Source: Salvelinus alpinus (Eukaryota > Chordata > Actinopteri > Salmoniformes > Salmonidae). From it: a stretch of 64,000 nt of DNA. Below the pieces are notes generated by a model. That model did no database searches, was not told where the DNA came from, and saw only the letters and a program-made list of their open reading frames with translations. Shown here one piece after another: positions 1-33,581 of this stretch. The stretch covers positions 38,825,228 through 38,889,227 of the forward strand of contig NC_092115.1 in the NCBI RefSeq assembly GCF_045679555.1. The letters run 5' to 3'. Position numbers and translations under genes: made by a program. Numbering within the stretch: position 1 is the stretch's first letter; the number at the start of each line of letters is the position of its first letter.

Positions 1-136
1 GTAATCATCAATTACACTGATCTACCAGTCACTCATTTAGTGTGATGGTGATGGAAAATGATGACGGCGGTGATATAAATGCTAATTATGATGAACATGA
101 TGATTGTGATGAGGAAGAATGTGATTGTTCTTCTAG

Positions 137-885
137 GTACTGGCAGGAGGCCCAGGCTCTGTGCAGGATTGTGAACCAGCGATTGGCTGACACTCAGAGC
201 CAATTCGACAGCCTAGAGGTCAAATACAGCAAGGCCAAGAGACTGCTGAGGGAATTCCAACACAGGTGAGCTCTGGGTAATATAGTCAACAGTGAAAATG
301 CCCCTGTGAGCCAATTAGGAACTTTCACTGCCTGTTTAGAAAGTATATTTCTCTGTGTCTGATGGTCCTTCTGTCCCTGTGCAGAGAGAAGGAGAGTGAG
401 AGGAGAGAGGAGGAGCTGCGGCGAGAGATGGAGGAGACCGAGAGGAGGCACAGAGATACTGTGGATAGACTACAGAGACAGGTGATACTGGAGGAGATAA
501 TGTAAACTGTTGTGTACATCTACTACCTGAGTGAGAAGTGTTTTTCTTTTCCTCTGTTCAGATAGGTCCCCTGGAGCGAGGGGAGGCGGTCCCTGAGATC
601 GACAACCAATCGCTGGACACCTCATTTACCTCAAGTAAGACACTGCCCCTCAGGTAGCATGTGTCTGTGTGTGCGAGCATGTGTGTATCTTTGTGTATTG
701 AGCCTCTCAGACTGTGTTTTTATCAGGTGCAGACTGGAGCATTGCGGTGCCTGAGACGGGGCGGTTGGACACCAGCGCTCACAGGGCCAGAGCACAGCTC
801 GCCCAGAAAACCAAGAGACACCCTCCCTCACGAGACAAACTCAGAGAGTCCTTCAGGAGACCGGTCAGACATATATATATATATA

Positions 886-977
<92 letters not shown>

Positions 978-3029
978 CATTGACACACGGAATGTTCTAT
1001 CACTCCCTGTAGGGTGAGGAAGACCAGATTCAGGCCTGTGACGGGAAGAGCCAATCTCTGACTGCGAGCACACCCCGAGAGGCGGGACGTTCATTCTCGG
1101 CAGGAGGTGACCTTGTCCACTCCAGCACCACCTCTCTGTCTGCCCTCACACCCCAGTCCCATCCCCCATCCTCTCTTCTCACCCCCCAGCCAGGCCAGTC
1201 TCCCTCTAAAGAGGACAGCTCCTCTACCATACACAAATCAAAGAGAAGATTCCCTGACTTCAGGTAGGTTGCTCACCAGATCCTTGTGTAGTTGTATGTT
1301 TACATGTTTACATACCCTACATTACTCATCTCATATGTATATACTGTACTCGATACCATCTACTGCGTCTTGCCTATGCCGTTCTGTACCATCACTCATT
1401 CATATATCTTTATGTACATATTCTTCATCCCTTTACACTTGTGTGTGTATAAGGTAGCTGTTGTGAAATTGTTAGGTTAGATTACTCGTTGGTTATTACT
1501 GCATTGTCGGGAACTAGAAGCACAAGCATTTCGCTACACTCGCATTAACATCTGCATGTGACAAATAAAATTTGATTTGGTGTACAGCAAGCTCATTCTC
1601 AAACCAACCCCTAACCCCTTTCCCCTAGGCACTTCTGAGCAGATAAGATACTTTTGTATGTATATTCGGCTATTTCAGCCACACCCGTTGCTGACAGGTG
1701 TATAAAATCGAGCACACCGCCATGCAATCTCCATAGACAAACATTTGCAGTAGAATAGCTTTACTGAAGACCTCCGTGACTTTCAACGTGGCACCGTCAT
1801 AGGATGCCACCTTTCCAACAAGTCAGTTTGTCAAATTTCTGCCCTGCCAGAGTTGCCCCAGTCAACTGTAAGTGCTGTTATTGTGAAGTCGAAATGTCTA
1901 GGAGCAACAACGGCTCAGCCGCGAAGTGGTAGGCCACACAAGCTCACAGAACAGGACGCCTGTGCACAAAGCAATGTCCATACAGAAATGGTTTGTCGAT
2001 CTGTGTGAAACAACTTCACTAGCCTGCACAGAGCCCTGACCTCAACCCCATTGAACACCTTTGGGATGAATTGGAACGCTGACTGCGAGCCAGAGAGGTT
2101 AGAGGACAGAGTAGTGCCTTTCCTCGCCTAATCGCCCAAAAATCAGTGCCTGACCTCACTAATGCTCTTGTGGCTGAATGGAAGCCAGTCCCCGCAGTAA
2201 TGTTCCAATATCTAATGGAAATCCTTCCCAGAAGAGTGGAGGCTGTTATAAGCAGCAAAGGAGGGTACCAACTCCATATTAACGCCCATGATTTTGGAAT
2301 GAGATGTTCGACGAGCAGGTGTCCACATACTTATGGTCATGTAGTGTATGTATGCGAAATGTGGTAATAGTTCCACGTTGTCCTCTGACCTCTGTTCTTC
2401 TGCCCTCTAGCAGCCTCCGCAAGTCTCTGAGCAGAGGGAGGAAGGGTGAGAAGGAGAAGAACGAGAGAAGGTCCCTGGACCACAGGTAAAACAAATAGTA
2501 TACACACTATGGAACTAGCAGAGAAAACGGGGTCCAGTCAATACTATTTACACACACATTACATTTCTTCTTCCAGTGTTTCTGCTGTCCCTCTATTTGA
2601 CTGTTGTCTTTCTCTGTCCCCAGGGGTTCGTGTGGTGACCTGGTAGATAACTCCAGCAGTGGTGTATCTCCCTCAGGCTCTGTCACTTCCATGCCCTCCT
2701 GCCTGTCCTTCTCCTGGTTCGGGGAGCGAGGGCGGGAGAGACTGAAGAAGGAGAGAGAGAAGCTTAGGTCGGTCTCCAGCAGCAGTCTACCCTACATGAC
2801 CACCGGGGGCAGTAGAGACTGCCAGGTGAGAGGGGAGGTGCGCATTCGCACACCTGGCCTGTCATCTCCGACTACCCTGGACTTCAAATTTCATTTTGGC
2901 TCAAAGCACTTGTCCAACTCAATAATGTATGTGGCTTATGATTTTTGCATGCTTATTTCACCTGGGGCCTTTCATTTTGTACTGTACTCGCTCTTGACTG
3001 TGTGCGGTTGGTTGTGTGTGCAAGCGTGC

Positions 3030-3061
<32 letters not shown>

Positions 3062-4121
3062 CACACATGTCTTTGCTCATTCTAGAGACTGAGTGTCGCA
3101 GACGCAGGGAGTACCAGCTCTGCTCTCCTGTCAGGGGTGCTATCAGATCTGTCTCTCTCTGGGCGCTCTCAAACTCTCACCTTCTCCTCCTCAGAGGTGA
3201 GTCTCTCCATCTCTCGCATGGTCTCCCTCTATTTCTCACTCCGTCCTCTCTCCCCTTCTCTCTGTCTTATTGCCCTTCTCTCTCTGACCTGATTTCTGCT
3301 CTAGTTTTCTACCATTCCCTGATTATTTTCTCCTCGGCTCATATGGCTGGATTGTGGTTTATTTCCCCCCCCCGAACGACCCAGAATGTGATGGAATATT
3401 AAGGTGTTAGTTTGACACAAACCCAAAACAGTTCAAAACAATCTGTCTCTCTCTGTAGACTCTGGACGGTGACTCTGTCCTAGTTGGTAACAATAATCAA
3501 TGGCAAAGCCGACCCCTGGACCAATGGACCAATCAGCAGGTCTGTCTGTGGTTGATTGGCATTAGCATGGACCAATATGCAGCCGAGTTCACAGCCAACG
3601 GTGTGGATGGGCTGCAACTCCTCAATCTGGACAACAACAAACTCAAAGTAGGTTTGTTCTACAGGGAGTCGAGGGCTGTCTTAATACTGTTAGACATCAT
3701 CGTCTCCTCACCTTCTGTCTTCAGTGTTCTGATAAATGAAAGGACTGACTGGGCTTCCCTGATCAGTGACCAGCTAGGAAAGGGGGCTAGTGAAGAGTAT
3801 TGTGACGCGTCCCTTAGATTAATGATTTCATTCCATTAGGATCAGCCCATAGTTTCACATAAATTAAAGTCTCCCTCCCCCTCTTTCTTTCTCTAGGCTC
3901 TGGGGGTGTGCAGTCAGAGTGACCGTGCTGCTCTGAAGAGAAGGCTGAAGGAGATGAGGAAGACTCTGGAGAGAGAGAAGGAGAGAGTGAAGGGAATGGA
4001 GAGAGAGGACAAGGAAAGGGAGAAGAGGAGCAAGGAGAGTGAAAGAAAGGAGATGAGGGAGAAGGCGGGAAGGGAGGACAGATGTGGTGGTAAAAAGGTC
4101 AGAACAGAGTCACTCTGCTGA
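137..4121 (+). CDS. ppp1r9al: Neurabin-1-like scaffold protein (PPP1R9A-like), 3' part with SAM domain
   Basis: Ten exons join in phase: 137-265, 385-481, 562-634, 727-863, 1013-1263, 2411-2485, 2624-2825, 3086-3196, 3459-3647, 3897-4121 (TGA at the end). The first visible exon opens mid-codon, so actin-binding, PP1-binding and PDZ parts would lie left of the window. Seen: coiled coil (SKAKRLLREFQ, then Glu/Arg-rich), neurabin block 'VPETGRLDT...RARAQL', 'SFSWFGERG', and a SAM domain from exon 9 (DQWTNQQV, MDQYAAEF) into exon 10 (ALGVCSQSDRAALKRRLKEM), ending in a charged Glu/Lys/Arg tail. Known: neurabins are postsynaptic actin- and PP1-binding scaffolds; neurabin-1 has a C-terminal SAM domain and spinophilin does not. 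SAMD14 shares the VPET and SAM parts but lacks the upstream coiled coil, so neurabin-1-like is preferred. The a-like symbol is inferred from teleost naming and could be another paralog. Confidence 0.85.
887..975. repeat. (CA)n microsatellite
   Basis: About 89 bases of CA follow a short (AT)n run in the intron between exons 727-863 and 1013-1263 of the neurabin-like gene. It lies 37 bases upstream of the next exon. Confidence 0.95.
1290..1582 (+). repeat. LINE 3' tail fragment
   Basis: The segment ends with ACAAATAAAATTTGATTTG, the same 3' end as the longer LINE at 52.1-53.1 kb. The preceding 'agcatttcgctacactcgc' also matches the usual tail of these salmonid LINEs. No open reverse transcriptase part is present. 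Confidence 0.6.
1640..2350 (+). mobile_element. Internally deleted Tc1/mariner-like element
   Basis: The left part (to about 1960) resembles the helix-turn-helix half of a Tc1 transposase. The sequence then jumps, around 1960-2030, to the catalytic end, readable as '[15 protein letters not shown]' near 2034-2085. The right inverted repeat ends 'ccacatacttatggtcatgt' near 2322-2342. The left repeat is poorly preserved. It is non-coding. Confidence 0.65.
3459..4121 (+). other. SAM domain and charged tail of the neurabin-like protein
   Basis: The sterile alpha motif runs from about 3525 (PLDQWTNQQ) to 3647 in exon 9 and continues at 3897 to about 3960 in exon 10, split between 'DNNKLK' and 'ALGV'. 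SAM domains usually mediate homo- or hetero-oligomerisation. The roughly 50 residues after it are almost all Glu, Lys and Arg, which predicts a single alpha-helix or coiled coil. The intron at 3648-3896 is short and without obvious repeats. Confidence 0.8.
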
Positions 4122-4436
4122 AGTCTGCACTCTGACCTCTGACCCCTAAACCCCAAAACGATCTTCAATCACAACTTTTTATCTGAGAAGTCCTACTTCT
4201 ATTAGGCTCATCTCATGCATTCCAGTCTTCAGACAAGCTGCTTTAGTCTATATTATAGTCTCTCTATCAGCAAAGACGTGTCTTACTGTAAGTCTTCACC
4301 GCGACTGGTGAAATATACTTTTTATTTATTTTAAGTGTGTTGTTGCTATGTATAGACGTTTCTATATGCATGTTGTACAGTTGATGACATTAAGCACTAT
4401 ATTGTATTTTAAGCTGTGAATGTTTTACGTGCATTA

Positions 4437-4592
4437 ATAAATCATGTTTCAAACTTAGACTTAACTTCTGACTGTAAAGACCGCATTTTTAAGGTTAGGT
4501 TATTTAGGTTACATTTCATTTCCATGATGTAATAAAGTGCACAAAAGAAAAAAGATGGATGTGACTTTGTACAGGATGTAAAAACATTTATT
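4437..4592. terminator. Convergent polyadenylation signals of the neurabin-like gene and itga6
   Basis: AATAAA occurs on + at 4437-4442 and 4531-4536, 0.3-0.4 kb after the neurabin-like stop. On - AATAAA lies at 4587-4592, about 1 kb beyond the itga6 B-tail stop. The last + signal and the - signal are about 50 bases apart and face each other, so the two 3' UTRs probably abut or overlap. A second - signal at 5481-5486 would give itga6 a UTR of only about 100 bases. Signals are seen; their use is inferred. Confidence 0.5.
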
Positions 4593-5580
4593 TAGCAAAT
4601 CATGGCAATTTTTCACACTTTTACTTTACATTGTCAACAGCTGTCACTGGACAAATCCTCCACGTTAAGCATTGAATGGGCCCTGTTTAAATACTTCTAC
4701 AACAAAACAAAAGCATAATTTCTTCACTTCCTTGAAATGAACACTGATTTAACGTGACCGGTTAGAAGAACCACAATATGTAGTTTCTCCACTCACTCAC
4801 TCTGCTTCACTGGTCCATCTCAACAATCGAATACTTAAAGTTCACAACGTTCTCTCTGAGCAGTTATGGATGGTGACGTTAGTACATGGATATAAATAAT
4901 ATAGAAAGATTGAATGGGAAAGCTGTTAATTTAGCTCCTGCTTTAACTTGATGAAAAATGGCCCCAGTTAAACATGAGAAATGTGTATAACTGTCCTTAC
5001 ACCCAAATGGTTTTGAGATTATTTGTGATTTGAGGCATCCATCCTTCCATATCTTGGAGAAGAAAAAACTCATTCTGAAAAATGATTTGGCCAGTGGAGT
5101 ACTTTGTAGGTAACAATCTCCTCATACAATAAATACACATTCTTCAAAATATACAAAACATATAAAACACTCTAGCCTATTCCATAAGTGTACATTTACA
5201 AAACAACGTCCAGAGCTTTGAAAGAGACGGCCGGGATTCTTGACCCAGAATGTTAAAGAACACTCAGAATGTTAAAGAACAAATCTTCTCCTTCTGTCCA
5301 GTGATCAACATGGATGTCACTATCGAGATAAAATTCAATCGGACAAGGTACTACTTAATTGATCCCCAAAAAGGGACAATTTGATGAAGTGTTATTTCAC
5401 CGTATCTAACCTGCTGTTGTACTGTATCGTCGCCGTCTGTCCTTAAAGTACACAAATAAAGCTTTTCTACAATCCTTTTTTTTATTTTAGTCATTTTTTG
5501 GTGTCCACACTGTGGTGCGGGGCCTTGGAATAAGTCAGATCAATGTCTGTGGGAACAGGAGCTCCAGCGTTCCACCATTG
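4593..5580. other. Probable itga6 3' UTR, no gene
   Basis: About 1 kb of AT-rich single-copy-looking sequence lies between the convergent signals and the itga6 B-type stop codon. No coding exon is visible on either strand. It is best read as the long 3' UTR of itga6 on the minus strand, with an internal alternative poly(A) signal near 5481. Confidence 0.45.
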
Positions 5581-23798
<18,218 letters not shown>

Positions 23799-24200
23799 TG
23801 CGGCGAAAATGGTTTAATTCTTTGTGACTGAAAATGAACACCGTTATTTCTCCCGGCAACTCAGCCTGTTTGTCCGGGTTATAGAACTCACGAACGAGTG
23901 AAGTGATGTCTGACTTTATGCTGGCTCTCGGGCTTTGGGTGGGATGTTGCCCACTTGAAGCTCGTACCGCGCCCCTCCTACAACCCCACTTTCCCTCCCT
24001 CCCTATCTGTTCTCTTACCTCAGGTGTTGAGCAACATACAGAAGAAGGTAGCCTACTTTCAACGTGAGAAAAAAGCTATACAACTGTAGTTGGGGAGTGT
24101 TCGAAATTTACACAATTGTTACCCAGAGGAAAATGGAGGAGGGTCATGCTTTGAACATTTCAGTCAGGGGGAGGGTATAGTATTTGTATTGGCCTAGGCT
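23799..24200 (-). promoter_or_regulatory. Probable itga6 5' UTR and promoter region
   Basis: These bases lie immediately upstream of the itga6 start codon and are free of recognisable transposons up to about 24200. They contain C-rich segments near 23960-24010 that could bind Sp-type factors. No TATA box is evident. The assignment rests on position only. Confidence 0.35.
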
Positions 24201-24209
24201 ATACAGAGA

Positions 24210-24308
24210 GCAATTATAGGAGAAGCACAGGGTTGAACCAGGGTCTGTAGTGATGCCTCTAGCACTGAGATGCAGTGCTTTAGACTGCTGCGCCACTCAG
24301 GAGCCCCA
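24210..24308 (-). repeat. tRNA-derived SINE fragment
   Basis: 'gaaccagggtctgtagtgat' followed by 'agatgcagtgctttagactg' and 'ctgcgccactcaggagcc' is the reverse of a salmonid tRNA-like SINE head (A and B box region). A related copy lies at 48360-48470. It is not a functional tRNA: there is no intact cloverleaf or anticodon arm. Confidence 0.7.
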
Positions 24309-24848
24309 TTACACTTTGTAATGGTAGGGCTATTCCAATCATAAGCCCTGTCCTGCCCTGCTCTTGCTTATGCAAACCCTTTTGTGCTGCCTAACCAATG
24401 GCTGTGCTGTGTACGGTGGTAAGGTGGTACTTCAGGAGGCGAGTCAAAGGCTTCTTCCTAAAATAGTGTTTTATTTGTCCTGTTCAGTTGGGAGAGAGTG
24501 TAGAGGAGGAGGACCGGCAGGAAGCTTGCTACTGCAATAATGGATTTGAATGAAAACAATATGTTTTCACGGAGATGGACAGCTCATGGGTGCTGAAAGT
24601 AGCCTAATTCGAGAAGGCCTAATTAATTTAAACAGTCTTCATTTTATTTTGACTTGAGGCTATTAAGAGGTAGACTTACCTGTTTGACAGACTAAATTAT
24701 AGTCTACTATCCATAGACTTTGTCAGCCAATTCCATCAGTCATCATGCAGTCCTTAAATATCTCAGTGTCAGTAATCAGCTTGGCGCGTTAAGTTATAAC
24801 CAGGGCTCCAATTGAGGGGGTATGTTAGGGAATTGTGTTTTTTGTTAA
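24309..24848. other. Upstream flank of itga6, nothing recognised
   Basis: Between the SINE fragment and the TTAA element no frame, repeat family or regulatory site could be named with confidence. Confidence 0.4.
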
Positions 24849-26292
24849 AACTTCTTATGGCTGCAATGCCGTTAACGGCATGATATGACAACAGCCAGTG
24901 AAAGTGTAGTGCGCCAAATTCAAACAACAGAAATCTCATAATTAAAATTCCTCAAACATACATGTATCTTATACCATTTTAAAGGTAATCTTGTTGTTAA
25001 TCCCACCAAAGTGTCCGATTTCAAATAGGCTTTACAGCGAAAGCACCACAAACGATTATGTTAGGTCACCACAAAATCACAGAAAATCACAGTCATTTTC
25101 CCAGCCAAAGACAAGAGTCACAAAAAGCAGAAATAGAGATAAAATTAATCGCTAACCTTTGATGATCTTCATCAGATGACACTCATAGGACTTCATGTTA
25201 CACAATACATATATGTTTTGTTCGATAAAGCTCATATTTATATCCAAAAACCTCAGTTTACATTGGCGCCATTTTCAGAAATGCCTCCAAAATATCCGGA
25301 GAAATTGCAGAGAGCCACGTCAAATAACATAAATACTCATCATAAACTTTAATGAAAGATACATGTTTTACATAGAATTAAAGATACACTTGTTCTTAAT
25401 GCAACCGCTGTGTCAGATTTCAAAAAGCTTTACGGCAAAAGCACAATATTCAATAATCTGAGAACAGCGTTCAGCCACAAAAGCAAGCCATACAGTTACC
25501 CGCCAAATTGTGCAGTCAACAAAACTCATAAAATGCATTATACATTTTCACTTACCTTTGCTGATCTTCGTCGGAATGCACTCCCAGGACTCTCACTTCC
25601 ACAAGAAATGTTTGTTTTGTTCGGTAATGTCCATCATTTATGTCCAAATAGCTATTTTTGTTAGCGTGTTTGGTAAACAAATCCAAAGTCAGAAAGCGCG
25701 TTCACTAAAAGCTGACGAAATGTCAAAAAGTTCCGTAACAGTCAGTAGAAACATGTCAAACGATGTATTGAATCAATCTTTAGAATGTTTTTAACATAAA
25801 TCTTCAGTAACGTTCCAACCGGAGAATTACATTGACTTCAGATATGCGATGGAACAGAGCTCCCTCTCATGTGAACGCGCATGGTCAGGTCATGGTAGAC
25901 CTGACTATTTCCTGTCTCCTTCGGCCCCACTTCACAGTAGAGGCATCAGACAAGGTTCTACAGACTGTTGACATCTAGTGGAAGCCGTAGGAAGTGGATA
26001 CTCATCCATATCCCACTGTTTGTTCAATAGGGGCTGTGTTGAAAATCTACCAACCTCAGAATTTCCACTTCCTGTTTGGATTTTTTCTCAGGTTTTTGCC
26101 TGCCATATGAGTTCTGTTATACTCACAGACATCATTCAAACAGTTTTAGAAACTTCAGAGTGTTTTCTATCCAATACGAATAATAATATGCATATATTAG
26201 CAACTGGGACTGAGGAGCAGGCAGTTTACTATGGGCACCTCTGTGCAACTCTCATCTAAGCTACTCAATACTGTCCCTGCAGCCATAAGAAG
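24849..26292 (-). mobile_element. Large non-coding TTAA-flanked element, copy 2
   Basis: Ends are AACTTCTTATGGCTGCA (24849) and TGCAGCCATAAGAAG (to 26292), with TTAA at 24845-24848 and 26293-26296. The interior is homologous to 14921-16339 in reverse orientation. Copy 2 keeps much better inverted ends. Small frames inside are not conserved between the two copies, so it is non-coding. Confidence 0.7.
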
Positions 26293-26589
26293 TTAAAGAA
26301 AATGGCTAAAAGCATTGTTAGCTTAAGATTTTGAAAAGAAATTGACGGACCTGATTATATAAAGCGATCTATAACAACGCTTTAGTCCGCAATGCTTTAT
26401 GCTAGAAACAAGCTGTAAAATGCCGGGGAAAGACGTGGCTCTGATGCATATGGGATATATTTGGTTTGTCACTATGGCATTCAGAGGCTGTGCTACAACC
26501 TATAGCCGAGGAGACAAAAAAAATACTTTACCTGGAAAGTAATGTGTGATTCTGTCACTTTTTAAATGATGTTCAACATTTCAACAAGC

Positions 26590-26720
26590 TATTATTTTAT
26601 TTGTTTGTATTTAACCTTTATTTAACTAGGCAAGTCAGTTAAGAACTAATTCTTATTTACAATGACGGCCTACCAAAAGGCAAAAGGCCTCCTGCGGGGA
26701 CGGGGGCTGGGATTAAAAAA
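26590..26720 (-). repeat. SINE/LINE 3' tail fragment
   Basis: 'aacctttatttaactaggca' then 'agtcagttaagaactaattc' is the reverse complement of the retroelement tail that ends TTAAATAAAGG; the same sequence occurs at 48250. The Tc1 element at 26734 starts just after it. Confidence 0.65.
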
Positions 26721-26733
26721 TATATACTATATA

Positions 26734-28339
<1,606 letters not shown>

Positions 28340-28341
28340 TA

Positions 28342-29433
<1,092 letters not shown>

Positions 29434-29483
29434 CTGTGAAAGGATGGTGAGAGTGGGAAGCAGATGTTTTGCCTGTAGATCAT

Positions 29484-29585
29484 TTGAAAATAAAGGAGAG
29501 CCGCACACAACGTTTCGACAGCCTACCTGGATATGACATTTTTGCATCTGAGCTCCTAGAGTGTGCGGCTCTCCTTTATTTTCAA
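29484..29585. repeat. Perfect 25-bp inverted repeat (fold-back)
   Basis: Arm 29484-29508 (ttgaaaataaaggagagccg then cacac) is the exact reverse complement of 29561-29585. The loop is 52 bases. The transcript could form a strong hairpin. It may be a small fold-back transposon end; no coding sequence is involved. Confidence 0.85.
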
Positions 29586-30001
29586 GTTTTCTCCTCCGCT
29601 AGCCAGCACCTCGCCTAAATAGGTGTGCGTTTCTTTTTCTTCTAGATTGCCTGTAGATAATACCACCAGACACACAGGTGGATGGCACAAGTTTGATACT
29701 GGGCAAAGACAATCAGTCCACTTTTGACTGATATCTGATAGAGTGGATGACTAAAAGTGTTCAGGGGAAAATAGGTAGTTTGGGCACGAGGTTGGCACCA
29801 ACCTGGCTAAAACATTCCAGCTCTTCACGGCTCCTTGGAGAGGAAACACACACACACACACACACATCCCATTCTATTTCCTTGTGATGCCAGGTCTAGG
29901 CCCTGGTGTGTGATGCCAGGGGAACTTAGAGACAATAGCATGATGACTCACACTGCCCCAGGGCTGGAGAGAGGCTGGTGGTCAGTTAACCCCAAAGAAA
30001 T

Positions 30002-30482
30002 ATACTGAGTAAACCAAACATTAATATTGAGTTGCACTCCCTTTTGCATTCAGAACAGCCTCAATTTGTTGGGTCATGGACTCTACAAGATGTCAAAAGT
30101 GTTCCACATGGCTGCTGGCCCATATTGACTCCAATGCTTCCCACAGTTGTGTCAAGTTGGCTGGATGTCCATTGGGTGGTGGACCATTCTTGATACACAC
30201 AGGAAACTGTTGAGCGTGAAAAACCCAGCAGCGTTGCAGTTCTTCACACAAACCGGTGCGCCTGGCACCTACTACCATACCCTGTTCAAAGGCACTTAAA
30301 TCTTTTGTCTTGCTCATTCACCCTATGAATGGCAATGTCTCAATTGTCTCAAGGCTTAAAAATCCTTCTTTAACCTGTCTCCTCCCCTTCACCTACACTG
30401 ATTGAAGTGGATTCAACAAGCAACATCAATACGTTTTCACCTGGAAAGAGCAGGTGTTTTTAATGTTTCGTATACTCAGTGT
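30002..30482 (-). mobile_element. Short Tc1-derived non-autonomous element
   Basis: Ends 'tatactgagtaaaccaaaca' and 'gtttcgtatactcagtgtat' are inverted repeats. The interior (for example 'cttttgtcttgctcattcac', 'aacagtttcctgtgtgtatc' in reverse) matches the copies at 55.0 and 56.3 kb in opposite orientation. It is about 0.48 kb, too short for transposase. Confidence 0.8.
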
Positions 30483-32437
30483 ATATCTTAGAACTCAATG
30501 TAATGTATTGGATCTCAATGGTTTAAAACCACTTCTGATACACGCCTACTGATCAGCTACAGTTACAGACCAGGCCCACAAAGCACCAACGTCATTTCAA
30601 TGTCCATTCCATGTTGGTTCAATGCAATTTCATTGAAATGACATGGAAACAACGTTGATTCAACCAGTGTGTGCCCAGTGTGGGAGTGGACCTGTCCTTG
30701 GTAGGATTTGTATTTCTCTAGGCCTACTATCTGTGGTGATAAGCAGACATACCAGACTCAAAGGGCATGTGAAACACCCCACACATCCTCGTTTGGTATA
30801 AAATGTCTGTGAGAACAAAGAGCGCGTTGAATTGGTTTTCCCATGCATGTTCGAAGAAAGCTTTTGTATATTGAGATCGGACTACCTTCTGAGTGGGGTT
30901 TCTACCACAGTGGTGACCTCAAGGCTTGAGCTGGGATCATAGACAGACTGGCGCCTCATACAAAAATGGACCCCTATAGCCCTGACCCCTTGTAGGCACT
31001 ATTAACATATTTCTTATACCCTCAGATCCGCACAAGTGCATATGGGCATAGGGGTTAGCCTAGGGGTCAACTGGTAATTGGGCAAGAGAAAGAGAGGGTG
31101 AGAGAGATATACACTAATAGAGCACGATCTCCCTTTGGCGTTCTTTGCTTCTATGGACAGGGCATAAGCAGACAATTTGAGGCATCGAATGAAGGAAAGA
31201 TCATTGTGTTGTTTAAAGTGCCATGATCTGACTCCTTGTGTCATAACTGGTCTCTGTGTGCTCCGGCGTTGTGACTCACTCTCCCTATGAGTCAGAGTGG
31301 GAGAGACTGAGGGATAGACTGTACTTCTGCCCTTTGCTTTGAGGGCAGCACACACACACACACACAGGCACACACACACACTCACACACATACATTCGCT
31401 TTGAGGGCATTCCATGAAACATTGACCCAGTGCCTGTCCTGTCCTCAGAACACAGCAGCAGGACAACCCAGGCTTTGTCCTCGCCTCAGAGAGCAGACTG
31501 ACTGTCCACATACCAGAGACAGAGAGGGGTAGAGAGAGGAAGAGTCGGAGAGGACGGAGAGAGAGAGAAAGAGTGGGGAGAGAATTATATAGTAACAGTG
31601 AGATAATTGGGGGAGAGAATGGGAGGATCTCAACATCAGTTGATTTATGCTCTTCTACAGACTCTCACTGTAAGTACTGTAATTATCTGCTTTCCACGCC
31701 TTCTGTCTTCTCCACTCAAACTACTGCAGGAAACTGAAAATGATTGCTTAAGTGAATCTAATATGAGCCACTGCTAATAGCATCTATAACAAAGTCTAAA
31801 TAGTTTGAATCACTGATCTGACCTGACGGGATCTTTGTGAACACAGAGAGAGAGTGGCAGGGGTCATTTGCAACCAGCTCCACCTTGTACAGTAACAATG
31901 TGTCATCCTGTAGAAAAGAGGAAAGAACCAGGAGTCGATGGAACCACTGATAAGAAGCTGCATGTTACATAAAGTAAGTGATGTCACGCCCCTGGGTTGG
32001 TTTAGGCTGGTAGTATTTAATAAAAACAGCTCATTCTCAGGCCTGCTGTTCTGCGGCAGTGGGCCAGGTATGTAGATGTATGCGTGCGTGTTCGTCTGTC
32101 TCTGGTGAACTGACAGAAATCTAACTGGGGGAGAATCGGAGTAACAATTACAGCGAGACAGTGACAGAGAACTCAAACCACAAACATATTATTTATGGAC
32201 GTAATACACCTCTAATGTCACACACACACAGAGAGAGAGAGAGAACGTTTTCACCTCTCTCTCTCTAACGATGAGTTCTAGGAGGAAATGTACTCATTTT
32301 TATCTCTCCAGTCTATATGACACACTTGCCTCTCCTCACTCCCTCCCTGCCTTGCAGTAGACAGAAAGGGAGAGCCAGTGGCTGTAATAATGCATTCTCT
32401 GAGGGTTTGTGTACGCAGTGAGGAGTATGGCAATCAG
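30483..32437. other. Intergenic, short repeats only
   Basis: A short duplicated motif 'catttcaatgtccattccat' / 'catttcattgaaatgacatg' lies near 30593-30650, typical of a small salmonid repeat. CA/AG-rich stretches lie at 31345-31390 and 31510-31620. No gene is seen. Confidence 0.4.
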
Positions 32438-32634
<197 letters not shown>

Positions 32635-33083
32635 TTAAACGTGTGAAAACACGCCCAAGCACACAGTATCTCCATTCCCTGCCCGCGTGGCGCTAGCACT
32701 CCAAGATCTCAAAATTAAACCGTCTGCCTCATCCCCCAATCTCCACCTCTTCCAATCTTCTATTCCTCTACCTCATTTCCACTCCTCCCGCTCTGACACA
32801 CCTTTTGTCTAGACACAAACACACCAATGGCCTTTATGTTTGTACATTTTTTCATTGTTTTTCATAGCTGTTGTTTCATATTTCCCTCTATCCATTTTCA
32901 TCTTTTCAATCTGATTTTGCTAGAGGGACAATTCAAAAGTTATGCAAGATTATATGGAATTGAGAAACATACCGTATCTGTTCCAATAATTGTTTCTATA
33001 CTCTCTCCGCTCCCTCATCCCCAACGGATGCAGTGTGTGGAGTAAAAACAGCACCTGAGGCCCATTCCACACACACTCTCTCA

Positions 33084-33222
<139 letters not shown>

Positions 33223-33397
33223 TTAGAGGGCCAGCCCCGACTCGGCCCGGCCCCAGCCCTGAGTGCACTTACCTGCAGCGCCACAAAGACAGAGCCGTGT
33301 GTTATCAAGGTCTGTCTTTGTATAAAACAGGACGGAAAAGCTGCTGGAGGGCACCATTTTAACACAGTGAGCTGATTCAGCGTCACACACATATGTA

Positions 33398-33546
<149 letters not shown>

Positions 33547-33581
33547 CTTGTCCATCCATCACCTCCTAGGCTATATTTCAA

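Larger units (their letters stand above)
1264..2410. other. Repeat-filled intron of the neurabin-like gene
   Basis: This 1.15-kb intron holds a LINE 3' tail (about 1290-1582) and a deleted Tc1-like copy (about 1640-2350), both annotated separately. No coding exon is seen in it. Confidence 0.7.

Noticed and set aside
2034-2330. A host exon in the neurabin-like intron (readable as [15 protein letters not shown])
   Set aside because: This is the catalytic end of a Tc1-like transposase, next to a Tc1 terminal repeat.
137-4121. SAMD14
   Set aside because: SAMD14 has the VPET block and SAM domain but not the long upstream coiled coil seen in exons 137-481; the exon series opens mid-codon and must continue far upstream, as in neurabin.
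31014-31511. 165-codon minus-strand frame
   Set aside because: Composed of CA-repeat translation and simple sequence; no splice or start support.
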